This document shows, in pieces, positions 27,418 through 36,762 of a stretch of 64,000 bases of DNA; position 1 is the stretch's first letter, and every line of letters begins with the position of its first letter. Source of the stretch: Pseudomonas gregormendelii (lineage in GTDB: Bacteria; Pseudomonadota; Gammaproteobacteria; Pseudomonadales; Pseudomonadaceae); the NCBI RefSeq assembly GCF_017114825.1, contig NZ_JADEVO010000005.1:144257-208256 (forward strand). Direction: 5' to 3'. The notes beneath the pieces were generated by a model. The model worked only from the letters and a program-made list of their open reading frames with translations, was not told where the DNA came from and ran no database searches. A program made the translations under genes and the position numbers.

Positions 27418-29595
27418 TCAGAGGCCATTGGCAGCCTTGAACTCACGGCGACGACGGTGCAGGACCGGCTCGGTGTAGCCGTTCGGCTGCTTCGTACCTT
27501 CCACCACCAGTTCGACCGCCGCCTGGAAGGCAATGTTGCTGCCGAAGTCCGGAGCCAGTGGGCGGTACAGCGGGTCGTTGGCGTTCTGACGGTCAACCAC
27601 CGGCGCCATGCGCTTGAGGCTTTCCATCACTTGTTCTTCGGTGACGATGCCGTGACGCAGCCAGTTGGCGATGTGCTGGCTGGAGATACGCAGGGTCGCA
27701 CGGTCTTCCATCAGGCCGACGTCATTGATGTCCGGCACCTTGGAGCAACCTACGCCCTGATCAATCCAGCGCACCACGTAGCCGAGAATGCCCTGGGCGT
27801 TGTTGTCCAGTTCGTTCCTGATCTGCTCCGCAGTCCAGCTCGGGTTCACGGCAAGCGGAATGGTCAGGATGTCGTCCACCGAAGCGCGGGCACGCTTGGC
27901 CAGTTCGGCCTGACGAGCGAACACGTCGACCTTGTGGTAGTGCAATGCGTGCAACGCCGCTGCGGTTGGTGACGGTACCCAGGCGGTGTTTGCACCGGCC
28001 AGAGGGTGAGCGACTTTCTGTTCAAGCATCGCCGCCATCAGGTCGGGCATTGCCCACATGCCTTTACCGATTTGCGCACGACCTTGCAGGCCGGTGCTCA
28101 AGCCAATATCGACGTTCCAGTTCTCGTAGGCGCCGATCCATTTTTCAGCCTTCATGTCGGCCTTGCGCACCATCGGGCCGGCTTCCATGGAGGTGTGGAT
28201 TTCGTCGCCAGTGCGGTCGAGGAAGCCGGTGTTGATGAACACCACGCGCTCGGCGGCTGCCTGGATGCATGCCTTGAGGTTGACCGTGGTGCGGCGCTCC
28301 TCGTCCATGATCCCGACCTTGAGGGTGTTGCGCGGCAGGTCCAGCACGTCTTCGATGCGACCGAACAGCTCGTTGGTGAACGCGGCTTCTTCCGGGCCGT
28401 GCATCTTCGGCTTCACGATATAGACCGAGCCCGTGCGGCTGTTCTTGCGCGAATTGTTGCCGTTGAGGCTGTGAATCGCGGCCAGGCACGTTACCAGGCC
28501 GTCGAGAATGCCTTCCGGCACTTCGTTGCCGTCCTTGTCGAGGATGGCGTCGATGGTCATCAGGTGACCCACGTTACGCACGAACAACAGGGAGCGGCCA
28601 TGCAGGCTCAGTTCCTTGCCGTCGACGCCGGTGTAGGTGCGGTCGGCGTTCATGGTGCGGGTGAAAGTCTTGCCGCCTTTGGCAACTTCTTCCGCCAGGT
28701 CGCCCTTCATCAGGCCGAGCCAGTTGCGGTAGATCACCACCTTGTCGTCAGCATCGACAGCCGCTACGGAGTCTTCGCAGTCCATGATGGTCGTCAACGC
28801 GGCTTCCATCAGGATGTCTTTGACGCCGGCCGCGTCCGTCTGGCCGACGGGGGTGCGGGCATCGACCTTGATTTCGAAATGCAGGCCGTTGTTCTTCAGC
28901 AGGATCGCGGTGGGTGCCCCGGCATCGCCATGGAAGCCGATCAGCTGAGCGTCGTCGCGCAGTCCGGAATTACTGCCGCCTTTGAGGGCGACCACCAGTT
29001 TGCCGTCAACAATCTTGTAGCTGGTGGAGTCTACGTGCGAGCCGGCAGCCAGGGGGGCCGCTTCGTCGAGGAAGGCGCGGGCGAAGGCAATGACCTTGTC
29101 GCCGCGGACCTTGTTGTAGCCTTGGCCTTTTTCCGCACCGTCGGCTTCGCTGATGGCATCAGTGCCGTAAAGCGCGTCGTACAGCGAACCCCAGCGGGCA
29201 TTGGAGGCGTTGAGCGCGAAGCGCGCGTTCATCACCGGCACCACGAGTTGCGGGCCGGCCATGCGGGCGATTTCGTCATCGACGTTTTGCGTCGTTGCCT
29301 GGAAATCGGCCGCTTCTGGCAGCAGATAACCGATGTCTTGCAAGAAGGCTTTGTAGGCCACGGCGTCATGTGCATGGCCGGCACGCGCTTGGTGCCAGCC
29401 ATCGATACGAGCCTGGAAATCATCGCGTTTGGCGAGTAGGGCTTTGTTCTTCGGCGCCAGGTCATGAATGACCTTGTCGGCACCGGCCCAGAACTTATCG
29501 GCGGTGAGGCCGGTACCGGGAATGGCTTCGTTGTTCACGAAGTCGAACAGGACTTTGGCGACCTGCAGGCCACCGACTTGAACGTGTTCAGTCAT
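27418..29595 (-). CDS. glcB: Malate synthase G
   Basis: 725 residues, as in other pseudomonads. It condenses glyoxylate with acetyl-CoA to malate in the glyoxylate shunt and glycolate use. The sequence is typical over its full length: N-terminal [22 protein letters not shown], catalytic-core [38 protein letters not shown] and the C-terminal PYR...[11 protein letters not shown] 29595 has a GAGG site six bases upstream; the frame also opens at GTG 29607. The gene is alone; dyads lie in the long upstream region. Confidence 0.96.
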   Translation of the reverse strand: MTEHVQVGGLQVAKVLFDFVNNEAIPGTGLTADKFWAGADKVIHDLAPKNKALLAKRDDFQARIDGWHQARAGHAHDAVAYKAFLQDIGYLLPEAADFQATTQNVDDEIARMAGPQLVVPVMNARFALNASNARWGSLYDALYGTDAISEADGAEKGQGYNKVRGDKVIAFARAFLDEAAPLAAGSHVDSTSYKIVDGKLVVALKGGSNSGLRDDAQLIGFHGDAGAPTAILLKNNGLHFEIKVDARTPVGQTDAAGVKDILMEAALTTIMDCEDSVAAVDADDKVVIYRNWLGLMKGDLAEEVAKGGKTFTRTMNADRTYTGVDGKELSLHGRSLLFVRNVGHLMTIDAILDKDGNEVPEGILDGLVTCLAAIHSLNGNNSRKNSRTGSVYIVKPKMHGPEEAAFTNELFGRIEDVLDLPRNTLKVGIMDEERRTTVNLKACIQAAAERVVFINTGFLDRTGDEIHTSMEAGPMVRKADMKAEKWIGAYENWNVDIGLSTGLQGRAQIGKGMWAMPDLMAAMLEQKVAHPLAGANTAWVPSPTAAALHALHYHKVDVFARQAELAKRARASVDDILTIPLAVNPSWTAEQIRNELDNNAQGILGYVVRWIDQGVGCSKVPDINDVGLMEDRATLRISSQHIANWLRHGIVTEEQVMESLKRMAPVVDRQNANDPLYRPLAPDFGSNIAFQAAVELVVEGTKQPNGYTEPVLHRRRREFKAANGL

Positions 29596-29988
29596 TGCTT
29601 GCCTCACTCTGCTCAGCTATTTCGCTTTTCAGCTCTTCAATTATGACAATGAAGCCTCTGGCCATTTAAACCACAAACCCTGGCGCCAGTACATGCCCTT
29701 GCGGGCGGCTGGGGTTGGTCCAATCAACGGCTTGAAGCCTTGCTGATGGGGCTTTCAGGGGTTGCGACTGCGCCTTGGCAGACATCGATCCAACGTTATG
29801 TAGTGCGCGCTGCGGCATACTACATGATGAATTGCGGTTGTGAAAATTAGACTAATTGCGTCGTTCTGCGACCCCATGACGCATTGCGGTCGCGACGGGG
29901 AACGGGATGTTCTCAAAAAAGTGATGGATTGTTCCAGCTAAATATAAAAAGTTGTACACGATTTGTGGTTTGCAGGTTTTTCGAGGGT
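29596..29988. other. glcB upstream region with dyads, no gene
   Basis: No credible coding frame. An inverted repeat ATGTAGT-N14-ACTACAT spans 29798-29825, and a short perfect palindrome ATTAGACTAAT lies at 29846-29856. Either could be an operator for glcB (transcribed leftward) or the ACT-protein gene (rightward). Confidence 0.5.
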
Positions 29989-29993
29989 CACCC

Positions 29994-30058
29994 AATCGCC
30001 AGCAGGCTCGCTCTCACAGGACGCAATCCGTGTGGGAGTGAGCCTGCTCGCGATGACG
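29994..30058. repeat. REPIN upstream of the ACT-domain gene
   Basis: Arms 29994-30019 (ATCGCCAGCAGGCTCGCTCT) and 30030-30057 (TGTGGGAGTGAGCCTGCTCG), separated by ten bases, lie in the gap before the GcvR-like gene. Confidence 0.85.
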
Positions 30059-30126
30059 GCAGACGATTCAACACAGAATCTCCCCTTGCCTATACTTCCT
30101 TTTCTATAACAAAAGAGGGCTGCGCC

Positions 30127-30645
30127 ATGGACCACCTCGTACTCACAGTTTTCGCTCCGGACAAGCCTGGGCAGGTCGAGCGCATCGCCCAGTGCATTGC
30201 CGAGCACGGCGGTAACTGGCTGGAAAGCCGAATGTCGCGGATGGCCGGGCAGTTCGCCGGGATCCTGCGGGTGGGGGTGCCGGCCGAAGCCTATGACGAA
30301 TTGGTCGATGCGCTGCAAGCCTTGTCCGCCCACGGGATCCGTGTGCTGATCGCCGAAAGTGGCATTGAACAGTCCTGCACCTGGAAGCCGATCGCCATGG
30401 AGTTGGTGGGCAATGATCGTCCGGGGATCGTGCGCGACATCACTCGCCTGCTCAGCGAGCAGGGCGTGAATCTCGAGCGGCTGGTTACCGAGGTACGTCC
30501 TGCACCCATGAGCAGCGAACCGCTGTTCCACGCCGAAGCGATTCTGGCGGTGCCGCTGACGCTTTCGCTTGATGTATTGCAGTCGCGCCTGGAAACGTTG
30601 GCCGATGATCTGATGGTGGAACTGGTGCTGCGCAGTGAGGCTTGA
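30127..30645 (+). CDS. GcvR-like ACT-domain regulator
   Basis: 172 residues with two ACT domains (about 1-80 and 88-168): MDHLVLTVFAPDKPGQVERIAQCIAEHGGNWLES and IAMELVGNDRPGIVRDITRLLSEQGVNLERL. This matches the glycine-cleavage repressor accessory protein GcvR and its paralogues. In pseudomonads several copies exist; this one is likely an amino-acid (glycine/serine) sensor, with no DNA-binding domain of its own. ATG 30127 follows AGAGGGCTGCGCC. The open frame before it contains REP sequence and is not coding. Confidence 0.85.
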   Translation: MDHLVLTVFAPDKPGQVERIAQCIAEHGGNWLESRMSRMAGQFAGILRVGVPAEAYDELVDALQALSAHGIRVLIAESGIEQSCTWKPIAMELVGNDRPGIVRDITRLLSEQGVNLERLVTEVRPAPMSSEPLFHAEAILAVPLTLSLDVLQSRLETLADDLMVELVLRSEA

Positions 30646-30860
30646 GAAGGTTATCCAAGTTAAACGTGCACCTGCCTGTGGATAACCTGTAGAGACAGCC
30701 CGCCAGCCCAGGCGGGCCGGGCCTCTTCAAGAGTTGATCAAAAAACCAGCAGTTTCAATCACTTGCGCACAATCGCAGGGGATCACGCTGTGGATAACCT
30801 TGGGGCAGTTGGTTGCAGGCCACGAGCGTCGTGGCCTGCAGAGGTTTGAGTGTTTTTTGA
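30646..30860. other. Intergenic region with two DnaA boxes and a hairpin
   Basis: Two perfect DnaA boxes (TGTGGATAA) at 30677-30685 and 30789-30797, same orientation, plus a weaker one (TTATCCAAG) at 30651-30659. A 12-bp perfect stem with GCG loop (TGCAGGCCACGA/TCGTGGCCTGCA) fills 30814-30840, without the T run of an intrinsic terminator. A second GC stem lies near 30699-30717. No gene is seen. Confidence 0.6.
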
Positions 30861-31748
30861 TCAGCTGCGCCGGCGCAAATTTATCACGGCATCGACGCTG
30901 TAAACCGCCAGGCCTGCCCAGATAAAGATGAAGGCCACCAGGGTGCTGGAAGACAGGTGCTCATCAAACAACAGTACCGCCTGCAGTAGCACCAGCGTTG
31001 GCGCCAGGTACTGGAGAAATCCCAGGGTTGTGTAGGGCAAGTGGCGTGCGGCGGCGTTGAAGCATACCAGCGGTATCAGCGTCACCGGCCCGGCAGCCAC
31101 CAGCCACCAGGCTTCGGACGTGGTCCAGAACTGTGCTTGCGCACTGCTCGCCGCGGGGTTGAACAGCAGCCATGCAACGGCGATTGGCACCAGCATCCAG
31201 GTTTCCACCACCAGGCCGGGCAGGGCCTTGACCGGCGCCTGCTTGCGAATCAAGCCGTAGAAACCGAAGGTCAATGCCAGTACCAGCGACACCCAGGGCA
31301 GGCTGCCGACTTGCCATACCTGTTGTGCCACGCCAGCCGCCGCGAGGCCCACCGCCAGCCACTGCATGCGTCGCAGGCGCTCGCCGAGGATCAGCATGCC
31401 CAACAGCACGTTTACCAGCGGGTTGATGTAGTAACCCAGGCTGGCTTCGAGCATGCGCCCATTGTTTACCGACCACACGTAGGTCAGCCAGTTGGCCGCA
31501 ATGAGCGTACCGCTCAAGGCCAGTATCGCCAGCCGTTTAGGGTTGTCACGCAATTCGCGCCACCAGCCTGGGTGCTTCCAGACCATCAGCAGCAAGGCGC
31601 CGAATAGCGCCGACCAGAGCACGCGGTGGATGATGATCTCCACGGCGGGGACGCTGGCGATGGCTTTGAAATAGAGCGGGAAAAGTCCCCAGATGATGTA
31701 GGCACTCAGGCCCAGGATGTACCCGCGACGCGGGTTGGCGGCTTGCAT
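30861..31748 (-). CDS. rarD: EamA-family transporter RarD
   Basis: 295 residues with ten membrane helices in two EamA halves; N-terminal RRGYILGLSAYIIWGLFPLYFKAI and IHRVLWSALFGALLLM are family signatures of RarD. Members are drug/metabolite-type transporters whose substrate is not settled; the name comes from chloramphenicol-sensitivity annotation. Start ATG 31748 has an AAGGA site. Sits alone between the ACT protein and the SrkA gene. Confidence 0.92.
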   Translation of the reverse strand: MQAANPRRGYILGLSAYIIWGLFPLYFKAIASVPAVEIIIHRVLWSALFGALLLMVWKHPGWWRELRDNPKRLAILALSGTLIAANWLTYVWSVNNGRMLEASLGYYINPLVNVLLGMLILGERLRRMQWLAVGLAAAGVAQQVWQVGSLPWVSLVLALTFGFYGLIRKQAPVKALPGLVVETWMLVPIAVAWLLFNPAASSAQAQFWTTSEAWWLVAAGPVTLIPLVCFNAAARHLPYTTLGFLQYLAPTLVLLQAVLLFDEHLSSSTLVAFIFIWAGLAVYSVDAVINLRRRS

Positions 31749-31822
31749 GCAGAATCCTTGCTTAGGCAGCTAACAAAGAGGGGATTGTAGGGCGGTTGTA
31801 TAGATGTGTCCTGTCGGAAAAC

Positions 31823-31881
31823 AAAAAGATCGCAGCCTTCGGCAGCTCCTACAGCTGCCAGAGGCTGCGATCTTTTAATCT
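31823..31881. repeat. REPIN between rarD and srkA
   Basis: Arms 31824-31852 (AAAAGATCGCAGCCTTCGGC) and 31855-31880 (GCTGCCAGAGGCTGCGATCT) nearly touch, so the unit can form one compact hairpin. It ends at the srkA stop codon. Confidence 0.85.
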
Positions 31882-32855
31882 CAAAAAAGCTTCAGCGGTT
31901 CTTCGTTGAGCGCCGACAGTTGTTCACGCAGTGCCAACACCTGATCGCCCCAATACCGCTCAGTGCCGAACCACGGGAAGCTGTGGGGGAACGCCGGGTC
32001 ATCCCAGCGCCTGGCCAGCCAGGCGCTGTAGTGCATCAGGCGTAGCGCGCGCAACGGTTCGATCAGCGCCAGTTCCCGTGGATCGAAGTCGTGGAACTCG
32101 TTATAGCCGTCCATCAGTTCTGACAACTGGCCGAGGCATTCCTGGCGATCGCCGGCAAGCATCATCCAGATGTCCTGCACTGCAGGGCCCATGCGGCAAT
32201 CATCGAGGTCGACGATGTGAAACATCTCGTCTCGACACATCATGTTGCCGGGGTGGCAATCGCCGTGCATGCGGATGTTCTGGTGTGGAGTGGCCTTATA
32301 GACCTCTTCAACGCGCTTGAGCAGGTCCCTGGCCACTGACTCATAGGCGGGCAGCAGGCTCTTGGGAATGAAATTACCTTCAAGCAACGTCGCCAGCGAG
32401 GCATGGCCGAAGTTCTGCACGCCCAATGCTTCGCGATGTTCGAACGGTTTGGTCGCGCCCACGGCGTGCAGACGCCCGAGCAATTGACCCAGGCGGTACA
32501 GCTGGTCGAGGTTGCCTGGCTCCGGCGCGCGGCCCCCACGGCGCGGGAACAGGGTGAAACGAAAACCGTTGTGCTCGTGCAGGCTGGCACCGTTATGAAT
32601 CATTGGCGCCACCACGGGCACATCGCATTCGGCGAGCTCGAAGGTGAACTGGTGCTCTTCAAGAATCGCTTCGTTGGTCCAGCGCTGTGGGCGGTAGAAC
32701 TTGGCGATCAGCGGTTCACCGTCTTCGATGCCGACTTGATAGACACGGTTTTCGTAGCTGTTGAGGGCCAGGATGCGGGCGTCGCTGAGAAAACCGATGC
32801 TTTCGACGGCATCGAGCACAAGATCTGGGGTGAGGGTTGCAAACGGGTGGGCCAT
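31881..32855 (-). CDS. srkA: Stress response kinase A (YihE family)
   Basis: 324 residues. An aminoglycoside-phosphotransferase-like Ser/Thr kinase with the catalytic HGDCHPGNMM loop and the HIVDLDDCRMGP metal-binding motif. E. coli SrkA counters stress-induced death by acting against toxin MazF, and the family is wide in proteobacteria. Start ATG 32855 (MAHPFATLTPDLVLDAVESIG) matches known N-termini; 58 extra codons upstream belong to REP sequence. Confidence 0.92.
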   Translation of the reverse strand: MAHPFATLTPDLVLDAVESIGFLSDARILALNSYENRVYQVGIEDGEPLIAKFYRPQRWTNEAILEEHQFTFELAECDVPVVAPMIHNGASLHEHNGFRFTLFPRRGGRAPEPGNLDQLYRLGQLLGRLHAVGATKPFEHREALGVQNFGHASLATLLEGNFIPKSLLPAYESVARDLLKRVEEVYKATPHQNIRMHGDCHPGNMMCRDEMFHIVDLDDCRMGPAVQDIWMMLAGDRQECLGQLSELMDGYNEFHDFDPRELALIEPLRALRLMHYSAWLARRWDDPAFPHSFPWFGTERYWGDQVLALREQLSALNEEPLKLF

Positions 32856-32961
32856 GCTGACTCCTGCGCGCAGCAGGCTGCCGCGTCCGGCCAAGCATGG
32901 TAGCGCAGACGGGGCTTGTTTAGGGGGTGGGGTTGAGATGTGTGTCGTCCGGGCGGACGCC

Positions 32962-33061
32962 TTCGCGGGCAAGTCGAATCGTCGCACCGCCGCTCCCACA
33001 GGGTTGGCGCCGACTCTAAAGTGGCGCATGGAGCTGTGTGAGCAAGGCTTGCCCGCGATGA
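32962..33061. repeat. REPIN between srkA and phoX
   Basis: Arms 32963-33003 (imperfect, CTTCGCGGGCAAGTCGAATC then CCGCTCCCACAGGG) and 33031-33060 (GAGCTGTGTGAGCAAGGCTT). The left arm has an insertion, so this is an aged copy. Confidence 0.7.
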
Positions 33062-33068
33062 AGTTTTA

Positions 33069-34970
33069 TCAGGCGCCGACCACGCCGCCATCTTCACGGC
33101 TGATAGCCATTACCGAAGACCGTGGCTTACCGTTCGGCAGATGCTCGGGAAAGGTCGAACCGCCGTTCTCCCCCGGATGCTGGATGCCGACAAACAGGGT
33201 TTTATGGTCTGGCGAGAAGCTGATCCCGGTGACTTCGCAGCCGACCGGGCCCACCATGAACCGGCGGATTTCGCCCGTCACCGGGTCGGCGCAGAGCATC
33301 TGGTTGTTGCCCATGCCCGCGAAGTCGCCGGCATTGCTTGAGTCGCCATCGGTGAGAATCCACAACCGGCCGGCATCGTCGAATCCCAGGCCGTCCGGGC
33401 TGTTGAACATGTTCTGCGGCGTGATGTTCGACGAGCCACCCTTTGGCGTACCGGCATGAACGCCCGGATTGCCGGCAACGACGAACAGGTCCCAGGCAAA
33501 ACTGTTGGCGCCGTGATCATCGCGATCGGTGCGCCAGCGCAGGATCTGCCCGTAGACATTCTTCTCCCGCGGGTTAGGGCCGCCCACCGGCTGGCCCTCT
33601 TCGCCACGCTTGGCATTGTTGGTCAGAGTGCAGTAGACCTGGCCGTCCTTGGGGCTGACGACGATCCATTCCGGGCGGTCCATGCGGGTGGCATGGACCA
33701 CGCTGGCAGCCAGGCGTGCATGGATCAGCACGTGCGCCTGGTCGGCAAAACCGCTACTGGCATCGATCCCGTTCTTGCCGTGGGTCAACTCGATCCACTC
33801 GCCATGACCTTTTGGATGATCTGCATGGCTGTCGCCAGCGTCGAACCGTGCGACGTACAAGGTGCCGTGATCCAGCAAGTCGCGGTTGGCCTTGGCATCT
33901 GCATGATTGATCTTGTCGCGGCTGACGAACTTGTAGATGAACTCGCCGCGCTCGTCATCGCCCATGTAGACCACGGCGTGACCGTCGGCAGTTTCTGCCA
34001 GCGCAGCGTTTTCATGCTTGAAGCGGCCTAGGGCAGTGCGCTTCTTCGGCGTCGATTGGGGGTCGAACGGGTCGATCTCCACCACCCAGCCGTGACGGTT
34101 GAGCTCGTTGGGATTCTTCGCCATGTCGAAGCGCGGGTCGTGGGGGTGCCAGTTGATTTCCTTGCTGGCGGCGACCACGCCATAGCGTTTTTGCGCGGCA
34201 TCGAACGGCTGCCCGGCGTCGCTGCTGCCAAAGCAGTCAGTGAAGTTTTCTTCGCACGTCAGGTAAGTGCCCCATGGCGTCTTGCCGTTGGCGCAGTTCT
34301 GGAAAGTACCGAGGACATGTTTGCCCTGTGGGTCTGCGCTGGTTTTCACCAGCGCATGCCCGGCTGCAGGACCGCTCAGGTCGATGGGCGCGTTGCCATG
34401 GATGCGCCGGTTGTAGCGCGAGCCCTGGACGAAGTGCCATTGGTCGCCCTTGCGCTGCACTTCGATCACCGACACGCCTTCGCAGGCCAGGGCTTTGTGC
34501 ACGTCGGCCGCCGATTGCGGCATGCCACCGTGGGGGTAGAGATAGCGGTAGTTGGTGTATTCGTTGTTGATCGCCATCAGCGCGCGGTCTTTTTCTCCGG
34601 GAAACTCGAAGAGGCTCATGCCGTCGTTGTTGTCGCCGAACTGCAATTCCTGTTGCTCGGCGGTGCCGTTGCCGCTTGGATCGAAGGCCGGGCCATCCTT
34701 GTGCAGCGGCTGTCCCCAACTGATCAGCACCGAAGACCGGTAGCCCGGAGGCAGGCTGATGGCGTCGTTGGTCGCGGCAGGGATGCTCTCGAAACCCAGA
34801 AGCTGGCTGGTGCCGGCGCTGACGCTGGCGGCCAGGACGCTGCGGCTCAGTAGGCTACCGCCCATGAACATGGCCGCGCCGCAGAGCGCTCCTGCGCTGA
34901 TAAAGCCGCGGCGGCTGAGGCCGACCATTTTTTCGAGGTCAGTGGACTGGTTTTCTTCTAGTAGGTTCAC
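33069..34970 (-). CDS. phoX: PhoX-family alkaline phosphatase, Tat-exported
   Basis: 633 residues. Starts at GTG 34970 with a GGAG site; N-terminus carries a twin-arginine signal (VGLSRRGFISAGALCGAAMF). Family landmarks include ISWGQPLHKDGPAF, FEFPGEKDRALMAINNEYTN and TYLTCEENFTDCFG; PhoX enzymes bind Ca and Fe(III) and release phosphate from monoesters in the periplasm. The frame is open 68 codons upstream but that part overlaps the modE gene and is not coding. No Pho box was identified with certainty upstream. Confidence 0.9.
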   Translation of the reverse strand: MNLLEENQSTDLEKMVGLSRRGFISAGALCGAAMFMGGSLLSRSVLAASVSAGTSQLLGFESIPAATNDAISLPPGYRSSVLISWGQPLHKDGPAFDPSGNGTAEQQELQFGDNNDGMSLFEFPGEKDRALMAINNEYTNYRYLYPHGGMPQSAADVHKALACEGVSVIEVQRKGDQWHFVQGSRYNRRIHGNAPIDLSGPAAGHALVKTSADPQGKHVLGTFQNCANGKTPWGTYLTCEENFTDCFGSSDAGQPFDAAQKRYGVVAASKEINWHPHDPRFDMAKNPNELNRHGWVVEIDPFDPQSTPKKRTALGRFKHENAALAETADGHAVVYMGDDERGEFIYKFVSRDKINHADAKANRDLLDHGTLYVARFDAGDSHADHPKGHGEWIELTHGKNGIDASSGFADQAHVLIHARLAASVVHATRMDRPEWIVVSPKDGQVYCTLTNNAKRGEEGQPVGGPNPREKNVYGQILRWRTDRDDHGANSFAWDLFVVAGNPGVHAGTPKGGSSNITPQNMFNSPDGLGFDDAGRLWILTDGDSSNAGDFAGMGNNQMLCADPVTGEIRRFMVGPVGCEVTGISFSPDHKTLFVGIQHPGENGGSTFPEHLPNGKPRSSVMAISREDGGVVGA

Positions 34971-35028
34971 ATCAGGCTCCCTGCAGGATTTTGCAGCCAC
35001 CTTAAGGCGCATTAATGACGCTAATGTT

Positions 35029-35793
35029 TCAGAGCGGTGTACCCAACAGTACGTTGGAGGGAGCAAATTGCACCTGTACCGGTTTGCCGACGTCCAGGAC
35101 CAGTGTTCGCAGGTGTAGCGGCTCGGCCAGCGCGCAGAGGGTCTGGCCGTTGGGCAGGCTGATGCGCACTTCACTCGGGCCGTCCTCGGCGTCGATTATT
35201 GCTTCGATCCTGCCCTGCAGGCAGTTGGTGCCGGGTGTCGACTGTTGATCCATGCCCAGCAACTCAAGCCAGCCGGCCTTGATCAGCGCCACCACCTCGG
35301 TACCGGTCTGCAGTTCCAGGCGCAGGGTGCTGTCGTGAGTGATCTGCGTGTCGATGACCAGCCCTGCGGCCAACTCCAGGCGGATCCGGTCATTGCGCCC
35401 CTGGGCGGTGATCGCAACGACTTTGCCGTGCAGTTGATTGCGCGCGCTGGTCCTGAGCATCAAGCGACCGAGCAGGTTCAGGTCGCTGGCTTCCTCAGCC
35501 GTTTCCAGCACCTGGGCCTGCACGACCTGGAGCTTCTGATACAGGCGCAACACCCGCTCACCTTCACTGGAAAGCCTGGCGCCGCCACCGCCCTTGCCGC
35601 CGACGCTGCGTTCCACCAGGGGTTTTTGCGCCAGGTTGTTCAGCTCATCGATGGCGTCCCAGGCAGCCTTGTAACTGAGCCCGGCGCTTTTCGCCGCGCG
35701 GGTGATCGAGCCCTGTTCGGCGATGTGCTGCAGCAGGGCGATGCGCTGCGGGCGTCGAACGATGTGCTGGGATAATAACGTTGGCAGTGACAT
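35029..35793 (-). CDS. modE: Molybdate-responsive regulator ModE
   Basis: 254 residues. N-terminal winged helix (QRIALLQHIAEQGSITRAAKSAGLSYKAAWDAIDELN, about 16-52), the conserved RSVGGKGGGGARLSSEGERVL block, and two C-terminal TOBE/Di-MoP domains (LMLRTSARNQLHGKVVAI and TNCLQGRIEAIIDAEDG) that bind molybdate. In E. coli it represses modABC and activates molybdoenzyme genes. No mod transport genes lie in this window, so it works at a distance. Confidence 0.94.
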   Translation of the reverse strand: MSLPTLLSQHIVRRPQRIALLQHIAEQGSITRAAKSAGLSYKAAWDAIDELNNLAQKPLVERSVGGKGGGGARLSSEGERVLRLYQKLQVVQAQVLETAEEASDLNLLGRLMLRTSARNQLHGKVVAITAQGRNDRIRLELAAGLVIDTQITHDSTLRLELQTGTEVVALIKAGWLELLGMDQQSTPGTNCLQGRIEAIIDAEDGPSEVRISLPNGQTLCALAEPLHLRTLVLDVGKPVQVQFAPSNVLLGTPL

Positions 35794-35873
35794 GGCAGGG
35801 CGCTTTGGTTGTGGCGACTTGCAGGACGTTGGCGCCTGGGCGCCTGGTAGTCAAGCCTGTGGACTGCGTCATC

Positions 35874-35908
35874 GTCCATCGCGGGCAAGCCTTGCTCCCA
35901 CAGGATTC
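35874..35908. repeat. Single REP unit between modE and comF
   Basis: GCGGGCAAGCCTTGCTCCCA at 35881-35900 in a TCATCG...CACAGG frame; a partial match (GGTCAAGCCTTGCTC) follows at 35928-35942, at the comF 3' end. Confidence 0.7.
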
Positions 35909-35929
35909 GCCCCAAAGGTTGGGGGGCGG

Positions 35930-36673
35930 TCAAGCCTTGCTCTCAGAGGGTTTTGGGGTGCGCGCCAGGCAGTAGACGTCTACCTGGGTAGCGCCGGCTT
36001 CCATCAACAGGCGCGCGACGGCCTGGGCGGTAGCGCCGGTGGTCAGCACGTCGTCGACCAGTGCCAGGTGGCGGCCCTTGATTGAGGCATCGAGGGTCAG
36101 GGCGAAAGCCTCACGCAAGTTCTTTTTCCGGGCATCAGCCTTCAGGTCCTGCTGCGCGCTGGTGTCCTGAACCCGCAGCACCAGCTTCTCGTCGCAGGGG
36201 ATTTGCAGTAGTTCACCCAGCCAGCGAGCCAGCATCGCCGCCTGATTGAAGCCCCGCTGGCGCAAGCGCCGGGTAGCAATGGGAACCGGCACCAGCGCGT
36301 CCGGGCGCTGCATGCCTTCGTCAAAGCGATGCTGCAGGTATTGTGCGAGAAGTTCGCCGAGCAGGCGCCCATATGGCCATTTTGCGCTGTGTTTGAAGCG
36401 GGTGATCAGGCTGTCCACCGGGAAGTCATAAAGCCAGGGCACTGCGACCTGTTTAAAGGCTGGCGGTTGCTTCATGCACTGCCCGCAGGTCATGCCTGGC
36501 GCGAACAAGGGCAGTGCGCAGGTCTGGCATTGATCGCCCAGCCATGGCAGCTCGGTTTCACAGGCCATGCAGATCGGGGCGGTCTCTTCGACATCTTCCT
36601 GGCACAGCAAACAAGACTGTTTGTTTTTTAACCAGATGTAAACCTGTCCATCGTAACGTGGTTGACAGCGCAT
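35930..36673 (-). CDS. ComF-family phosphoribosyltransferase-like protein
   Basis: 247 residues. N-terminal zinc-ribbon area with four CxxC pairs (C21/C24, C35/C38, C49/C52, C63/C66) and a C-terminal type I PRTase domain with LALVDDVLTTGATAQAVARLL. ComF (GntX in E. coli) is linked to DNA uptake and use of DNA as nutrient, but its chemistry is unclear. It starts at ATG 36673 and is read away from bioB; its first ten codons overlap the bioB control region. Confidence 0.9.
   Translation of the reverse strand: MRCQPRYDGQVYIWLKNKQSCLLCQEDVEETAPICMACETELPWLGDQCQTCALPLFAPGMTCGQCMKQPPAFKQVAVPWLYDFPVDSLITRFKHSAKWPYGRLLGELLAQYLQHRFDEGMQRPDALVPVPIATRRLRQRGFNQAAMLARWLGELLQIPCDEKLVLRVQDTSAQQDLKADARKKNLREAFALTLDASIKGRHLALVDDVLTTGATAQAVARLLMEAGATQVDVYCLARTPKPSESKA
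36636..36668. promoter_or_regulatory. BirA-type operator
   Basis: Half-sites ATGTAAACC (36636-36644) and GGTTGACAG (36660-36668) are separated by 15 bases, fitting TTGTAAACC-N15-GGTTTACAA with 8 of 9 and 7 of 9 matches. The right half covers the -35 hexamer of the bioB promoter. The left half lies inside the comF start region, so BirA may affect both directions. Confidence 0.8.
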
Positions 36674-36690
36674 CGCTCTTCCTTAAATAT
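36662..36690 (+). promoter_or_regulatory. bioB promoter (sigma-70)
   Basis: TTGACA at 36662-36667 and TAAATA at 36684-36689 with a 16-base spacer. A palindrome GGTTATTCCATAACC lies downstream at 36715-36729, between promoter and ATG. Confidence 0.75.
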
Positions 36691-36762
36691 GCCGAACATC
36701 CGTGTCGCGCCTGTGGTTATTCCATAACCGGCGCCTGCCAAGCATAAAACAAGGAAACGCCC

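Noticed and set aside
27418..29439. Long plus-strand frame (28006-29439) opposite glcB
   Set aside because: Antisense shadow; malate synthase is full length and standard on the minus strand.
30646..30860. Chromosomal origin
   Set aside because: Only two good DnaA boxes, no AT-rich unwinding region and no dnaA, dnaN, rpmH or parAB nearby.
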